Source: Ruoffia tabacinasalis
Lineage (GTDB): Bacteria; Bacillota; Bacilli; Lactobacillales; Aerococcaceae
Direction: 5' to 3'
DNA: 64,000 nucleotides
Assembly: GCF_042652985.1 (NCBI RefSeq)
Contig: NZ_JBHSHQ010000046.1
Location: 29,871 to 93,870, forward strand
Position 1 is the stretch's first letter, and each line of letters begins with the position of its first letter. Shown here in pieces: positions 16,167 through 25,147 of this stretch. The notes below the pieces were generated by a model. It worked only from the letters and a program-made list of their open reading frames with translations. It did not search any database and was not told the origin of the DNA. Made by a program: the position numbers and the translations under genes.

Positions 16167-17501
16167 TTACGCTAGTCTGCTGAGTGACTTACGTAAAATA
16201 TATAATGCGAATATAAATGTCATAACTTCAACAATCATCATCGTGAGCCACACACCGATGAGGTCAAACCACAAGGCCATCACAAGTAGCACCGGAATGA
16301 TTAAAATAAAACCACGCAGTGCCGATAAGATAAGCGAAGATCTCGCTTGATTGATCGCTGCCAAATAATAAATCACAACAAAATTCATTCCCGTAAATAA
16401 GAATGACATAAAGTATAATGGAATCCCTTGAAGCGCAATCAGTGCCATCTCTTGATTTTGTTCACTATTAAAAATTGCTACTAACCCGTCTGGGAAAAAG
16501 AAACCTATCCCAAAAATAATTAAACTAAGGAATACCGCCGCAATGAGCGCAAGTTTTAACACATGTTTTAATTCTTTCGAATTTCCTTGCCCTAAGAACT
16601 TACTTGCTAGTGGTTGAAAGCCTTGACCTAAGCCTGTAAATAAAGCAATTACTATAATATTAATGTTGGCAATAATTGCATAGGCTGATACAGCAATATT
16701 TCCAACCAATCTTAATAAGACAATATTGAATAAAAACATCACGACGGCCGAAGAAAACTCGTTAAAGAATGAAGAAAAGCCTAGACTCACAATGTCTTTA
16801 AGTTTCTTAATTTGCATACTTACTTTATTAAAGTGCAAGTGATGATCAATCCTGTGCCAATGTAAAGTTGCTACTAGAATCGACGTTATTGGTGAGAATA
16901 CCGTCGCAATTGCCGCTCCTTTTAACTCCATTTGTAAAGGGAATATAAAGATATAGTCTAATACGATATTCACTAGCCCTCCAGTTAGCATCGCAATCAT
17001 CGCAAGACGTGGATTATTATCATTTCTTAAAAATGAAATAAAGACAAAATTGACCATAAACAGCGGTGAAAAGAACATCAATATATCATAATAGCTTTTC
17101 GCTAGAGAATAAGTCCCTTCATTCGCACCTAAAAATCGCAAAATGGGTTCCGAGAATAGACTCGTCATCGCCGCAAATGCAATTGCAGCACTAATTGTAA
17201 ACATAAATGTCATATTAAATAAACGGTTCGCATCAGCAAATTGCTTCTTACCAAGGGCAATCGCAAATAAAGTTGCCCCACCAATTCCAAACATCCAACC
17301 AATCCCATTAAATACATTAACCATTGGTAATACAATATTTAAAGCTGCTATACCCCGTGAACCGACACCATTTGCGATAAAGAATGTATCCGCAAAGATA
17401 AACAGCGATTGTCCCATCATACTTAACATCGCTAAGGATACATATTGCATAAACTGCTTTCGCGTCCTTGACGCTTGATTACTCAGACCTACCAAATTCA
17501 T
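16167..17501 (-). CDS. MATE-family multidrug/Na+ or H+ antiporter
   Basis: 444 residues with about twelve hydrophobic segments in two six-helix halves. The N-terminal TFFIANGVGSRGIAALNIVLPM and MFGIGGATLFAIALGKK segments are typical of bacterial MATE (NorM/DinF-like) exporters. Expected to expel cationic drugs or metabolites using a Na+ or H+ gradient; the substrate cannot be assigned. The AGGAGG site is only two to three bases from the ATG, unusually close, so start use may be weak or TTG six bases on may contribute. Preceded by its own promoter and a hairpin in the leader. Confidence 0.88.
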   Translation of the reverse strand: MNLVGLSNQASRTRKQFMQYVSLAMLSMMGQSLFIFADTFFIANGVGSRGIAALNIVLPMVNVFNGIGWMFGIGGATLFAIALGKKQFADANRLFNMTFMFTISAAIAFAAMTSLFSEPILRFLGANEGTYSLAKSYYDILMFFSPLFMVNFVFISFLRNDNNPRLAMIAMLTGGLVNIVLDYIFIFPLQMELKGAAIATVFSPITSILVATLHWHRIDHHLHFNKVSMQIKKLKDIVSLGFSSFFNEFSSAVVMFLFNIVLLRLVGNIAVSAYAIIANINIIVIALFTGLGQGFQPLASKFLGQGNSKELKHVLKLALIAAVFLSLIIFGIGFFFPDGLVAIFNSEQNQEMALIALQGIPLYFMSFLFTGMNFVVIYYLAAINQARSSLILSALRGFILIIPVLLVMALWFDLIGVWLTMMIVEVMTFIFALYILRKSLSRLA

Positions 17502-17512
17502 TTCCTCCTCAA

Positions 17513-17644
17513 ATAAAAAAGACTCCCTCCCTTTTGTTTCTAAGACCTACACAAAAGGAAAAGAGCCTACTATTTCATCCGGTGATAAAATAATTGCTTT
17601 GCTTTAATTACAAGCATTGTAGCAACTTCATATTTTAAAGTCAA
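17513..17644 (-). promoter_or_regulatory. MATE promoter and terminator-bearing leader (candidate attenuator)
   Basis: TTGACT (17644-17639), a 17-bp spacer and TACAAT (17621-17616) form a promoter. The roughly 100-nt leader contains a long hairpin (17568-17551 pairing with 17537-17521, with G-U pairs) directly followed by TTTTTTAT (17520-17513), only about 12 bases before the MATE start. A terminator in this place, downstream of the gene's own promoter, suggests attenuation, though it could simply end the esterase transcript. Confidence 0.55.
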
Positions 17645-17659
17645 ACCTCTCCGGATTTT

Positions 17660-18685
17660 TTAATTGGGTTGTTTTGAAAAGTAATTATCGACAGCGTATT
17701 TGAATGTCGCAAGTAAATGAGCTCGCGCTTCTTTCGCAATTGGCGTATTTGGTTGAATGATATCAAATGCATGATACGCCCCTTCAAATAATTTAAAATG
17801 CACTGGCACACCAGCCTCAAGTAAATGACTAATATAGCTGACTGTTTCATCGAAGAAAGGCTCCATTGTTCCAACATGTGTATAAGTTGGCGGTAAATTT
17901 GAATAATCTGTCGCTTGTGCTGGTGAAGCGTAGATAGGTAGGTTTTCTGCTTGGTAATCAGGACCTAAATACATCTTCCAAGCAACTTCATTATATTGGC
18001 TGTTCCATACTGGGCTATTCTCTATTTGCGCTGAAGCTGTCTGTCTACTTGCATCTAACATAGGGTATAAAGGGATTTGAAAGGCAATATTCACTTCGCC
18101 GCGATCCCTTGCTAATAGGGATAAAGCTGCAGCAAGGCCTCCTCCAGCACTATTTCCGCCAATAAATAATTGGTCCAATCGAACCCCATATTCGAGTGCA
18201 TGTTCTTTTAACCATTTTAAAGCTAAGTAAGCATCTTCTAAAGCTGCAGGATAAGGTGCGTCGCCAGATAATGTGTAATCGGGTGCAACGACAACGGTTC
18301 CGCTTACTTCAATAAAGTCATCAATAAGACTTGCATCCTGCTCCGGTGCACCTAGTGAGTAGCCACCCCCATGAAGCCAGAGTAGCCCGGGTGCTTTATC
18401 AATTGAAGCATCCCATTGTTTACCAGATTGATTAAGGAAAATTTCTTTATTCGATTGCATCCGTTCACGCGGACGAAAGACGCATAATCGAAGCAGCGAT
18501 CCATCTTTACGTGGAATCCACACTTCTCTTAAGCGATTGGGTCCCGAGTATTTACCATATAAAGCTTTTTGAGAAAAACGCCCTAACTTTTTCATTTTTC
18601 GTTGATTCATCTTAGGTTGTAAACGACGAATCCACTTTCCTACTTGACGTAATTCTGGATGGAGCATATCTGTCGTTATTTTCAT
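17660..18685 (-). CDS. Alpha/beta-hydrolase esterase/lipase (HSL/Aes type)
   Basis: 341 residues. The oxyanion-hole motif HGGGYSLG and the nucleophile elbow GNSAGGG place it in the hormone-sensitive-lipase branch of alpha/beta hydrolases. Asp in GTMEPFFDE and His in GAYHAFD complete a likely Ser-Asp-His triad. It has no signal peptide, so it is probably a cytoplasmic carboxylesterase acting on short acyl esters. Start supported by AAGGAGG upstream. The MATE gene follows on the same strand but has its own promoter. Confidence 0.88.
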   Translation of the reverse strand: MKITTDMLHPELRQVGKWIRRLQPKMNQRKMKKLGRFSQKALYGKYSGPNRLREVWIPRKDGSLLRLCVFRPRERMQSNKEIFLNQSGKQWDASIDKAPGLLWLHGGGYSLGAPEQDASLIDDFIEVSGTVVVAPDYTLSGDAPYPAALEDAYLALKWLKEHALEYGVRLDQLFIGGNSAGGGLAAALSLLARDRGEVNIAFQIPLYPMLDASRQTASAQIENSPVWNSQYNEVAWKMYLGPDYQAENLPIYASPAQATDYSNLPPTYTHVGTMEPFFDETVSYISHLLEAGVPVHFKLFEGAYHAFDIIQPNTPIAKEARAHLLATFKYAVDNYFSKQPN

Positions 18686-18806
18686 AAACTTCGCCTCCTT
18701 GTAAGTTTATTGTACTGCACTTTATCCCAAGTTGCATTTGATACGATTTATTCGTTTGAGGAAATGATATAGAGAACGTGTTTTTCTAATAGGATTGGAT
18801 TTTTAA

Positions 18807-18860
18807 TTGACATCTTTGACCAATCCTGATATTATGGTTAAATAGTAATCATTACTATTT
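18807..18860 (+). promoter_or_regulatory. Promoter with Zur-type zinc operator
   Basis: TTGACA (18807-18812), a 17-bp spacer and TATTAT (18830-18835) form a near-consensus promoter. Over the expected start lies a perfect 10-1-10 palindrome at 18840-18860 (arms AAATAGTAAT and ATTACTATTT). This closely matches the Bacillus Zur box (core TCGTAATnATTACGA) and differs from the AdcR pattern, so zinc repression of the following operon is likely. Confidence 0.85.
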
Positions 18861-18886
18861 GTAATTTTAAATAAAAGGAGTACACC

Positions 18887-19039
18887 ATGCGTATTAATAT
18901 TTTAATGGAAAGCAAAGAAACTGGCGAGCGTTTATACTTAACAACGAAAAATCGCCGTAATAACCCGGATCGACTAGAATTAATGAAGTATTCACCAAAA
19001 TTAAGACGTCGTACTTTATTCACTGAAGTTAAAAAATAA
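18887..19039 (+). CDS. rpmG: Ribosomal protein L33, zinc-independent (cysteine-free) form
   Basis: 50 residues, starting MRINILMESKETGERLYLTTKNRRNN. Contains no Cys at all, so it is the C-minus paralogue that replaces zinc-binding L33 when zinc is scarce. Encoded directly behind a Zur-type operator and ahead of a cysteine-free S14, a classic zinc-sparing pair. Start ATG preceded by AAAAGGAG. 15 bp from rpsN. Confidence 0.95.
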   Translation: MRINILMESKETGERLYLTTKNRRNNPDRLELMKYSPKLRRRTLFTEVKK

Positions 19040-19054
19040 GGAGGATTTACATAC

Positions 19055-19324
19055 TTGGCTAAAAAATCTAAACAAGCAAAATACGAAAAACAAATCGCAC
19101 TAGTAGAACAATATGCAGACTTACGTCGTGAGTTAAAAGCTGCGGGAGACTATGAAGGTTTAAGTAAATTACCTATTGATTCAAACCCTAACCGCTTAAA
19201 ACTGCGCGATAACGTCGATGGTCGTCCACGTGGTTACATGCGAAAATTCGGAATGTCACGTGTAAACTTTAGAAAATATGCACACCTTGGGCAAATCCCA
19301 GGTGTTCATAAAGCCAGCTGGTAA
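19055..19324 (+). CDS. rpsN: Ribosomal protein S14, zinc-independent (cysteine-free) form
   Basis: 89 residues, MAKKSKQAKYEKQIALVEQYADLRRELK..., ending RKYAHLGQIPGVHKASW. The long S14 type without the CxxC zinc ribbon of the short form. Uses a TTG start with GGAGG ten bases upstream; no ATG is available in a matching position. Known to replace zinc-binding S14 and free zinc during starvation. Cotranscribed with rpmG and a small basic protein. Confidence 0.95.
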   Translation: MAKKSKQAKYEKQIALVEQYADLRRELKAAGDYEGLSKLPIDSNPNRLKLRDNVDGRPRGYMRKFGMSRVNFRKYAHLGQIPGVHKASW

Positions 19325-19346
19325 TTAAAGCAAGGAGCGAATATTA

Positions 19347-19457
19347 ATGGGAGCAATGAATGCATCACGCGCTTATCGTCACTTAAAAAGTCCAAATATT
19401 AAAACTCGCAAACGCGCGTTAAAATTAATTAAAGAAGCAAAACGTAAAAAGAATTAA
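19347..19457 (+). CDS. Small basic protein, putative metal-homeostasis family
   Basis: 36 residues rich in Lys/Arg, with the core ASRAYRHLKSPNIKTRKRALKLI. It follows rpsN by 22 bp with its own AAGGAG nine bases before the ATG. Short proteins of this kind are seen in Lactobacillales zinc operons and, as I recall, are named putative metal homeostasis proteins; no function is established to my knowledge. No Cys or His cluster that would bind zinc directly. An ATG three codons later could also serve as start. Confidence 0.7.
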   Translation: MGAMNASRAYRHLKSPNIKTRKRALKLIKEAKRKKN

Positions 19458-19466
19458 AGTTGTGAT

Positions 19467-19503
19467 ACACCTTGTAGACCGATTGGTTTATGAGGTGTTT
19501 TTT
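19467..19503 (+). terminator. Terminator of the zinc-sparing operon
   Basis: Arms 19467-19480 and 19485-19498 with loop GATT, partly G-U paired, ending in TTTTTT. Confidence 0.8.
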
Positions 19504-19521
19504 GATTTTTCACATACAAAT

Positions 19522-19553
19522 ACCCCCTAAACTCATAACTGAATTTAGGGGGT
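19522..19553 (-). terminator. Probable terminator of the ABC exporter operon
   Basis: CCCCCTAAA / TTTAGGGGG arms (19523-19531, 19544-19552) with a weak T-rich tract on the minus strand. Confidence 0.55.
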
Positions 19554-19583
19554 TCGTTAAATATTTTCGATAAATTTATCTAC

Positions 19584-21386
19584 TTAAGCTGCTTCGAACT
19601 GACTATTATAAAGCTTCGCGTAGAAAGTTCCTTGTTCAAGTAAATCATCATGGGTACCGCTCTCGATAATATCTCCGTCTTTCATGACTAAGATAAGATC
19701 GGCGTTCTTAATCGTAGATAGACGGTGAGCAATAATGAATGACGTTCGCCCTTCCATTAGTTTATCCATCGCATTCTGAATATTTAATTCCGTACGTGTA
19801 TCTACGGAACTGGTTGCCTCGTCTAAGATTAACATCGGTTTATCTGCAATCATTGCACGCGCAATCGTTATTTGTTGCTTCTGTCCTTCGGAAAGACTGA
19901 CTTGATCATTCAAGACTGTATCATAGCCATCAGGCATTGTTGTAATGAAGTGATGTAAGCCAACCGCTCGACTGGCTTCTTCTACTTTTTCATCGGATAC
20001 ATTTTCAACAGAATAGACGAGATTCTCTCGCACCGTACCATTGAATATCCAAGTATCTTGTAGAACCATACTGAATTGACTACGTACATCTTCTCGTTTC
20101 AGCTCATTCGTTGAGACGCCATCAATCTTAATGTCACCACGACTCACATCGTAAAAGCGCATTAATAAATTAATCATCGTTGTCTTACCTGCACCAGTTG
20201 GACCGACGATGGCGATTTTTTCTCCAGCGTTTGCTTTGGCAGAGAAATCATGAATCACTGTCTTGTCTGAACCTGGATAACTAAATCCAACATTTGAGAA
20301 TTCGACGTTTCCTTCGATAGTTGATAATTTTGCTGTCTTACCACTTTCATCTTCCATTTCAGTCGATTCTAGCATATCGAATACACGTTCACCTGCGGCT
20401 GCCGTCGATTGAAGTGACTGAGCAGCTTGGGCTAATTGGCTTAATGGTTGTGTAAAGTAGCGTACATACATAATGAAAGCTACAATAACACCGAATGAAA
20501 TTGATCCATTAAACGCAAGCATCGCACCGACGATACAGACCGCCACATAACCAAAGTTTCCGATGAAAGTCATGATTGGCATCATTAAACCAGACAGACT
20601 TTGGGCTCTGAAGCCACTGGTTTGTAAGTTTTTATTAATCTGTATAAATGATTGACGCGCATCATCTTCACCGTTATATACTTTAACAATCGTCTGGTTC
20701 GTATATATTTCTTCAATATGACCATTAATTGCACCTAAGTCATTTTGTTGACGTGAAAAATATTTCTGTGATTGACTCATAATTAACATCATTAAACCAA
20801 TACCAATTAAAGTTGCGAGTACCGCTGTTGCTGTCATAATTAAATTTGTTGTTAACATCATAATTAATGATCCGACTAACATAGTCGTTGCGGTAACAAG
20901 TGTTGAGATACTTTGATTGAGTGATTGAGCAATTGTATCAATATCGTTTGTCATTCGAGACAAAATATCTCCCGTTGTATTATTATCAAAATACGCTATT
21001 GGTAATTTATTAATTTTTTGTGATAAATCTTGGCGTAATTTTTGAGAAATCCGTTGGGTAACTTCTGCCATAATTAAGCCTTGAACTAATGACAACAATC
21101 CACTCAACCCATAGAAACCAACTAAGGTGAATCCAATGGTTCTAACTGCATCCATATCGATACCTGTAACAATACCGGCGGTAACAATATCGGTGAGTTC
21201 TGATAATTTATCTGGTCCAATCAGTGTTAAGACTGTCCCAATCACGGCACTCATTAGTGCAATAATTCCAGCTGTCCAGTAAGATCGAAAATAATTAAGC
21301 ATCTTACCCCAAGTCGCTTTAAAGTTATTTGCTTTTTGGCCAGAAGCTTGGTTACTTTGATTTCCTCCACGTGTTCTATTATTCAT
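19584..21386 (-). CDS. Heterodimeric ABC exporter subunit with complete Walker B/H-loop (LmrD/YheH type)
   Basis: 600 residues: a six-helix ABC exporter membrane domain (about 35-330), then an ATPase domain with Walker A GPTGAGKTT, signature LSEGQKQQ, Walker B MLILDEAT with the catalytic Glu, and H-loop His in FIIAHRLS. It is the catalytically competent half of a heterodimer with the gene overlapping upstream. Such exporters expel hydrophobic drugs or lipids. Its LSEGQ signature, changed from LSGGQ, faces the degenerate site. The N-terminal 25 residues are polar and Asn/Gln rich. Confidence 0.9.
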   Translation of the reverse strand: MNNRTRGGNQSNQASGQKANNFKATWGKMLNYFRSYWTAGIIALMSAVIGTVLTLIGPDKLSELTDIVTAGIVTGIDMDAVRTIGFTLVGFYGLSGLLSLVQGLIMAEVTQRISQKLRQDLSQKINKLPIAYFDNNTTGDILSRMTNDIDTIAQSLNQSISTLVTATTMLVGSLIMMLTTNLIMTATAVLATLIGIGLMMLIMSQSQKYFSRQQNDLGAINGHIEEIYTNQTIVKVYNGEDDARQSFIQINKNLQTSGFRAQSLSGLMMPIMTFIGNFGYVAVCIVGAMLAFNGSISFGVIVAFIMYVRYFTQPLSQLAQAAQSLQSTAAAGERVFDMLESTEMEDESGKTAKLSTIEGNVEFSNVGFSYPGSDKTVIHDFSAKANAGEKIAIVGPTGAGKTTMINLLMRFYDVSRGDIKIDGVSTNELKREDVRSQFSMVLQDTWIFNGTVRENLVYSVENVSDEKVEEASRAVGLHHFITTMPDGYDTVLNDQVSLSEGQKQQITIARAMIADKPMLILDEATSSVDTRTELNIQNAMDKLMEGRTSFIIAHRLSTIKNADLILVMKDGDIIESGTHDDLLEQGTFYAKLYNSQFEAA

Positions 21387-23142
21387 TGGCTAATTCCTCC
21401 TTCGATAGTTGTGAATAAGCAATTTCCTGGTATTCAGCGGAAGTTTTCATTAATTCATCATGTGTCCCATTTCCAACCATCCGACCTTTATCTAAAACGA
21501 TAATCCGATCTGCATCTTTAATTGTTCCGATACGTTGGGCAACAATTAATTTAGTTGCATCCGCACAGTCTTTACGAAGTGACTCACGAAGCTGCCGGTC
21601 AGTCTGGTAGTCTAAGGCAGAGAAGGAATCATCAAAGATAAATATTTCTGGTTGTCTAGCAATCGCACGAGCAATGGACACCCGTTGTTTCTGACCACCC
21701 GAAAGATTCGTCCCACCTGGTGTTACTTTCGCATCATAGCCACCTTCTAGCTTCTCAACGAATTCGTTAGCTTGCGCTGTGTAAACTGCTTCAACTATAT
21801 CTGATTCTAAGAATCCGTCCTTACCATTATCACCATAAGCGATATTTGATTTAATCGTTCCATCAAATAAGCGCGCTTTTTGCGTAACATAACCAATTCG
21901 GTTATGAAGGGCAGCTTGTGTATAGTCTTTAACATTAATCCCATCCACTAGGACCTCGCCTGAAGTCGCTTCGTAAAGTCGAGGAATTAAGTTTATCAAT
22001 GTACTTTTACCAGAACCAGTCGATCCGATAAAAGCAACCGTCTCCCCTTGATTTGCAGTGAACGAAATATCTTCGATGACATAATCCTCAGCATCTGGAT
22101 ATTTGAAACTCACTTGTTTGAACTCCACTGTACCTTTTTGAGCATTTGGAGCTTCAGTCACTTCCCCATCTATGATGGTTGGTTTAGTTTCTAATACTTC
22201 TTGAATACGTTGAACCGATACCGATGCACGTGGAACTAAGATGAAGATAATAATCAACATCATAAAAGCCATCACAATCTGCATCGCATAAGAAGAAAAG
22301 ACAATCATGTCAGAGAATAAAGTTAACTTCATATCAAAACCAGCATTGTTAATAAGAATCGCACCAATCCAGTAAATAGCTAAGGTCAAGCCACTCATGA
22401 CAAGTTGAATACTCGGTTGCATGAATGACATCACACGACTGGTGAATAAGTGCGTATTCGTTAACTCAGTGTTCACCGTATTGAATCTTTCCTCTTGAAA
22501 ATTCTCCGCATTGTACGCACGAACAACTCTCAGTCCGGTTAAATTCTCACGTGTCACCCCATTTAATCTATCTGTTAACCCTTGAAGTGATTTGAACTTA
22601 GGCATTGCTAAGAAAATCGCAATCCCAACCGTTAACATGAGGAAAACCACCGCAACCCCAGTCGCAAATGACCATTGCCAACTCTTTCCAGAAATTTTCA
22701 CCATCGCCCACACAGCAATAATTGGCGCTTTTATAATCGCTTGCAGACCCATAACAATCAACAATTGTACCTGATTGATATCGTTCGTCGAGCGTGTAAT
22801 TAAGCTGGATGTTGAAAACCCAGAAATCTCTTCCATTGAAAATGAAAGAACTTTATCGAAGAGTTTAAAGCGAACAATTGCTCCGAAATTAGCTGCAATT
22901 TTAGATGCTAAAACCGCTACAGCGACAGCAGAAATCAAACTTCCGAACGCACATAACAGCATCATGCCACCCGCAGCATAAATATCACTCATCTGGCTCC
23001 CCTCAGTCTGAACCAACATCGTGATTTCACTCATATAATCTGGCAATTTCAGATCCAACCACACTTGAATCACTATGAAGACAAGGCTTAAGCCAGCCAG
23101 TAGTGCTTCTTTCATTGTTAAATTTTTAAATATTTTTAACAT
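21379..23142 (-). CDS. Heterodimeric ABC exporter subunit with degenerate ATP site (LmrC/YheI type)
   Basis: 587 residues. Membrane domain, then Walker A GSTGSGKST, signature LSGGQKQR, Walker B FIFDDSFSALD with Asp in place of the catalytic Glu, and H-loop Gln (LIVAQRIG) in place of His. These two changes mark the non-hydrolytic half of a heterodimeric exporter. Start taken at ATG 23142 because GAGGGGAG lies just upstream; an earlier in-frame start (23163) has none. The stop overlaps the next gene by eight bases, so synthesis of the two halves is coupled. A two-component system lies upstream on the same strand. Confidence 0.9.
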   Translation of the reverse strand: MLKIFKNLTMKEALLAGLSLVFIVIQVWLDLKLPDYMSEITMLVQTEGSQMSDIYAAGGMMLLCAFGSLISAVAVAVLASKIAANFGAIVRFKLFDKVLSFSMEEISGFSTSSLITRSTNDINQVQLLIVMGLQAIIKAPIIAVWAMVKISGKSWQWSFATGVAVVFLMLTVGIAIFLAMPKFKSLQGLTDRLNGVTRENLTGLRVVRAYNAENFQEERFNTVNTELTNTHLFTSRVMSFMQPSIQLVMSGLTLAIYWIGAILINNAGFDMKLTLFSDMIVFSSYAMQIVMAFMMLIIIFILVPRASVSVQRIQEVLETKPTIIDGEVTEAPNAQKGTVEFKQVSFKYPDAEDYVIEDISFTANQGETVAFIGSTGSGKSTLINLIPRLYEATSGEVLVDGINVKDYTQAALHNRIGYVTQKARLFDGTIKSNIAYGDNGKDGFLESDIVEAVYTAQANEFVEKLEGGYDAKVTPGGTNLSGGQKQRVSIARAIARQPEIFIFDDSFSALDYQTDRQLRESLRKDCADATKLIVAQRIGTIKDADRIIVLDKGRMVGNGTHDELMKTSAEYQEIAYSQLSKEELANE

Positions 23143-23289
23143 AAAATACTCCCCTCGATGCATTATTTATTAGTTAAGACAAGAAAGACGTACTTATCTC
23201 CAAAGCAAACCCTCGGAAATAGTACGTGACAGTACCCATCATAACTTTCTAGTTCTATACTATCTTTCTACCATTAAATGAATCTAAAC

Positions 23290-23317
23290 AAAAAAATGCT
23301 GAGTCCTCTCAGCATTT
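23290..23317 (-). terminator. Terminator after the histidine kinase gene
   Basis: AAATGCTGAG / CTCAGCATTT palindrome with loop TCCT and a T-run on the minus strand; separates the two-component system from the ABC exporter pair. Confidence 0.85.
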
Positions 23318-24392
23318 ACCCATTCTTTTGTTCTTTAGGCAAGACGACAATGAATTTCGTCCACTCGTCATTACTCTCAACATTTATATTCCCTTTATGT
23401 AATTCGACGACCCTTTGAGCAATCGATAAACCAATCCCGAATCCTTCACTTGCATGAGAAGTATCTGCTTGCCAGTATTTATTAAAAATCCTTTCCTGGT
23501 CTTCTTCAGAAATCTTAGTTCCATAATTTGTTATTTCTACGGTTAAATAATCATCATTGGCTTTAATCGTTGATTTTACTGGTGTTTGTTCCGGGGCGAA
23601 TTTAATTGAATTATCAAATAAGTTTATCCAAATTTGCTTAAGTAACTCTTCATTCGCTTCAATCATGTGCTCATCGAACTCCGGCATCATAGTTAAGTCT
23701 TTCTTGGCCCATTTTTCTTCCAATAAAACCATTGAGTTTCTCAATTGTTCCGATAAATTAAACTCGGTAACATCAGTTAATATGGTCTGATTCTCAACTT
23801 TTGTTAAATCTAACGCATTCGTCGCAAGATCTGCGAGTCGACTTCCTTCATTAACAATTATCTTTAAATATTCATCTTGTTTTTCTTTTGATAAATTTCC
23901 TTTTTGAACGAGTTTTGCAAATCCTCGAATTGAAACAATGGGCGTCTTGAATTCATGGGAAAAGTTATTCACAAAATCCGAGCGTAACATCTCAGTATTA
24001 GACAACTCTTCAGCTAAATTATTAAAACTCTTTGATAAGTCTTTCCCAACTTGACTGCGTCCCAAATGAATTCTCGCATCATAATTCCCATGAGCTAGCC
24101 GGTCCATTCCCTCAATTAGTATATTGACTGGCTTTAATGGAAACGCACTAAGTATAGCTGCCACAAATGTTCCAATCACAATACTAATGAGCGCAAATAA
24201 TAATATTGGATATAATATACTTGGGCTTTGAATATGAGTTTGAATGATTCCAGTATGCGCAAGTAGATAGATTAATAAGCTAACAATGGCCATCGTAATG
24301 ACCATAATAATAAAGACAATCGCGGAGAATATAATTGTCAGCATCGTTCTAGGCAATAGTTTCCTTTTTCTAAGCAATTTCTTTCTTGTCAT
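23316..24392 (-). CDS. Sensor histidine kinase
   Basis: 358 residues. Two membrane helices (about 17-42 and 58-82) with a very short extracellular loop, a HAMP-like linker, the H-box FSHEFKTPIVSIRGFAKL, N-box NLFDNSIKFAPE and G-box EGFGIGLSIA. The tiny loop suggests a signal sensed within the membrane or through a partner such as an ABC transporter. Its ATGA start overlaps the response regulator stop by four bases. The exporter genes downstream are a plausible target or partner, an inference from position only. Confidence 0.9.
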   Translation of the reverse strand: MTRKKLLRKRKLLPRTMLTIIFSAIVFIIMVITMAIVSLLIYLLAHTGIIQTHIQSPSILYPILLFALISIVIGTFVAAILSAFPLKPVNILIEGMDRLAHGNYDARIHLGRSQVGKDLSKSFNNLAEELSNTEMLRSDFVNNFSHEFKTPIVSIRGFAKLVQKGNLSKEKQDEYLKIIVNEGSRLADLATNALDLTKVENQTILTDVTEFNLSEQLRNSMVLLEEKWAKKDLTMMPEFDEHMIEANEELLKQIWINLFDNSIKFAPEQTPVKSTIKANDDYLTVEITNYGTKISEEDQERIFNKYWQADTSHASEGFGIGLSIAQRVVELHKGNINVESNDEWTKFIVVLPKEQKNG

Positions 24393-25063
24393 ACGCGCTT
24401 CACCGCCCGATAACCTAAGCCGCGAACGGATTCAATGTCAAACTCTGGCCACTCACCAAATCGCTTACGAAGCCTTGCGACGTGGACTGTTACTGTCTCC
24501 CAACCTGTATCACTGTCCACTCCCCATATTTCATCCATTAATTGGATACGTGTATAAATTTTCCCTGGATATGATAAAAGCATATAAAGTAATTGAAATT
24601 CTTTTTGTGGCAAAGTATGTACTTCATTTAAACGAGACACCATTAATTTGTCATAATCTAGAGTGACTTCGCCAATATTAATTTCTCTTTCAGTTGCAAT
24701 TTTGGCACGACGAAGAAGAGCCTTAATTCGAAGAAGCATTTCCTCCTCATCTACCGGCTTAATCATATAATCGTCCGTCCCAGCAATAAAACCTTGCTTA
24801 CGATCGATTGGCAACTGCTTAGCAGATACCATTAAAATAGGTAAGTCATTTTTCATTTCTCGTAATATTTTAGTGAACTCATAACCATCCATATTAGGCA
24901 TCATAATATCCAACAAGACTAGATCAATATGTTGATTTTCCATCAGATCAAGGGCATCTTGACCATCTTCTGCGGTAAAGACTTTATAATTTTCTTCTTC
25001 TAAAACTGCTCGCATTAATTGGCGTGTGTTTTTATTATCATCTACAACTAAAATTTGGAACAT
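24389..25063 (-). CDS. OmpR/PhoB-family response regulator
   Basis: 224 residues. Receiver domain: acidic pair in VVDDN, phospho-acceptor Asp in LLDIMMPNMDG, Lys in DDYMIKPVD. Winged-helix DNA-binding domain ends SVRGLGYRAVKRV. Start at ATG 25063, six bases after GAGGTG; a GTG three codons earlier is part of the ribosome-binding site. Partner of the overlapping histidine kinase. Repeat array C begins about 85 bp upstream of its start, so the promoter must lie between or within the array. Confidence 0.92.
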   Translation of the reverse strand: MFQILVVDDNKNTRQLMRAVLEEENYKVFTAEDGQDALDLMENQHIDLVLLDIMMPNMDGYEFTKILREMKNDLPILMVSAKQLPIDRKQGFIAGTDDYMIKPVDEEEMLLRIKALLRRAKIATEREINIGEVTLDYDKLMVSRLNEVHTLPQKEFQLLYMLLSYPGKIYTRIQLMDEIWGVDSDTGWETVTVHVARLRKRFGEWPEFDIESVRGLGYRAVKRV

Positions 25064-25147
25064 CCCAATCACCTCATTACTAATTATAGTCGATTAAGTT
25101 AACTAGAGCTAAACTTATGGGCGCGGAGTATATATTTTAAATACCAA

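Noticed and set aside
17569..17618. A leader peptide in the MATE leader (15 codons from an ATG at 17617)
   Set aside because: The ATG is part of the -10 element TACAATG, so it would lie upstream of the transcript start, and there is no ribosome-binding site.
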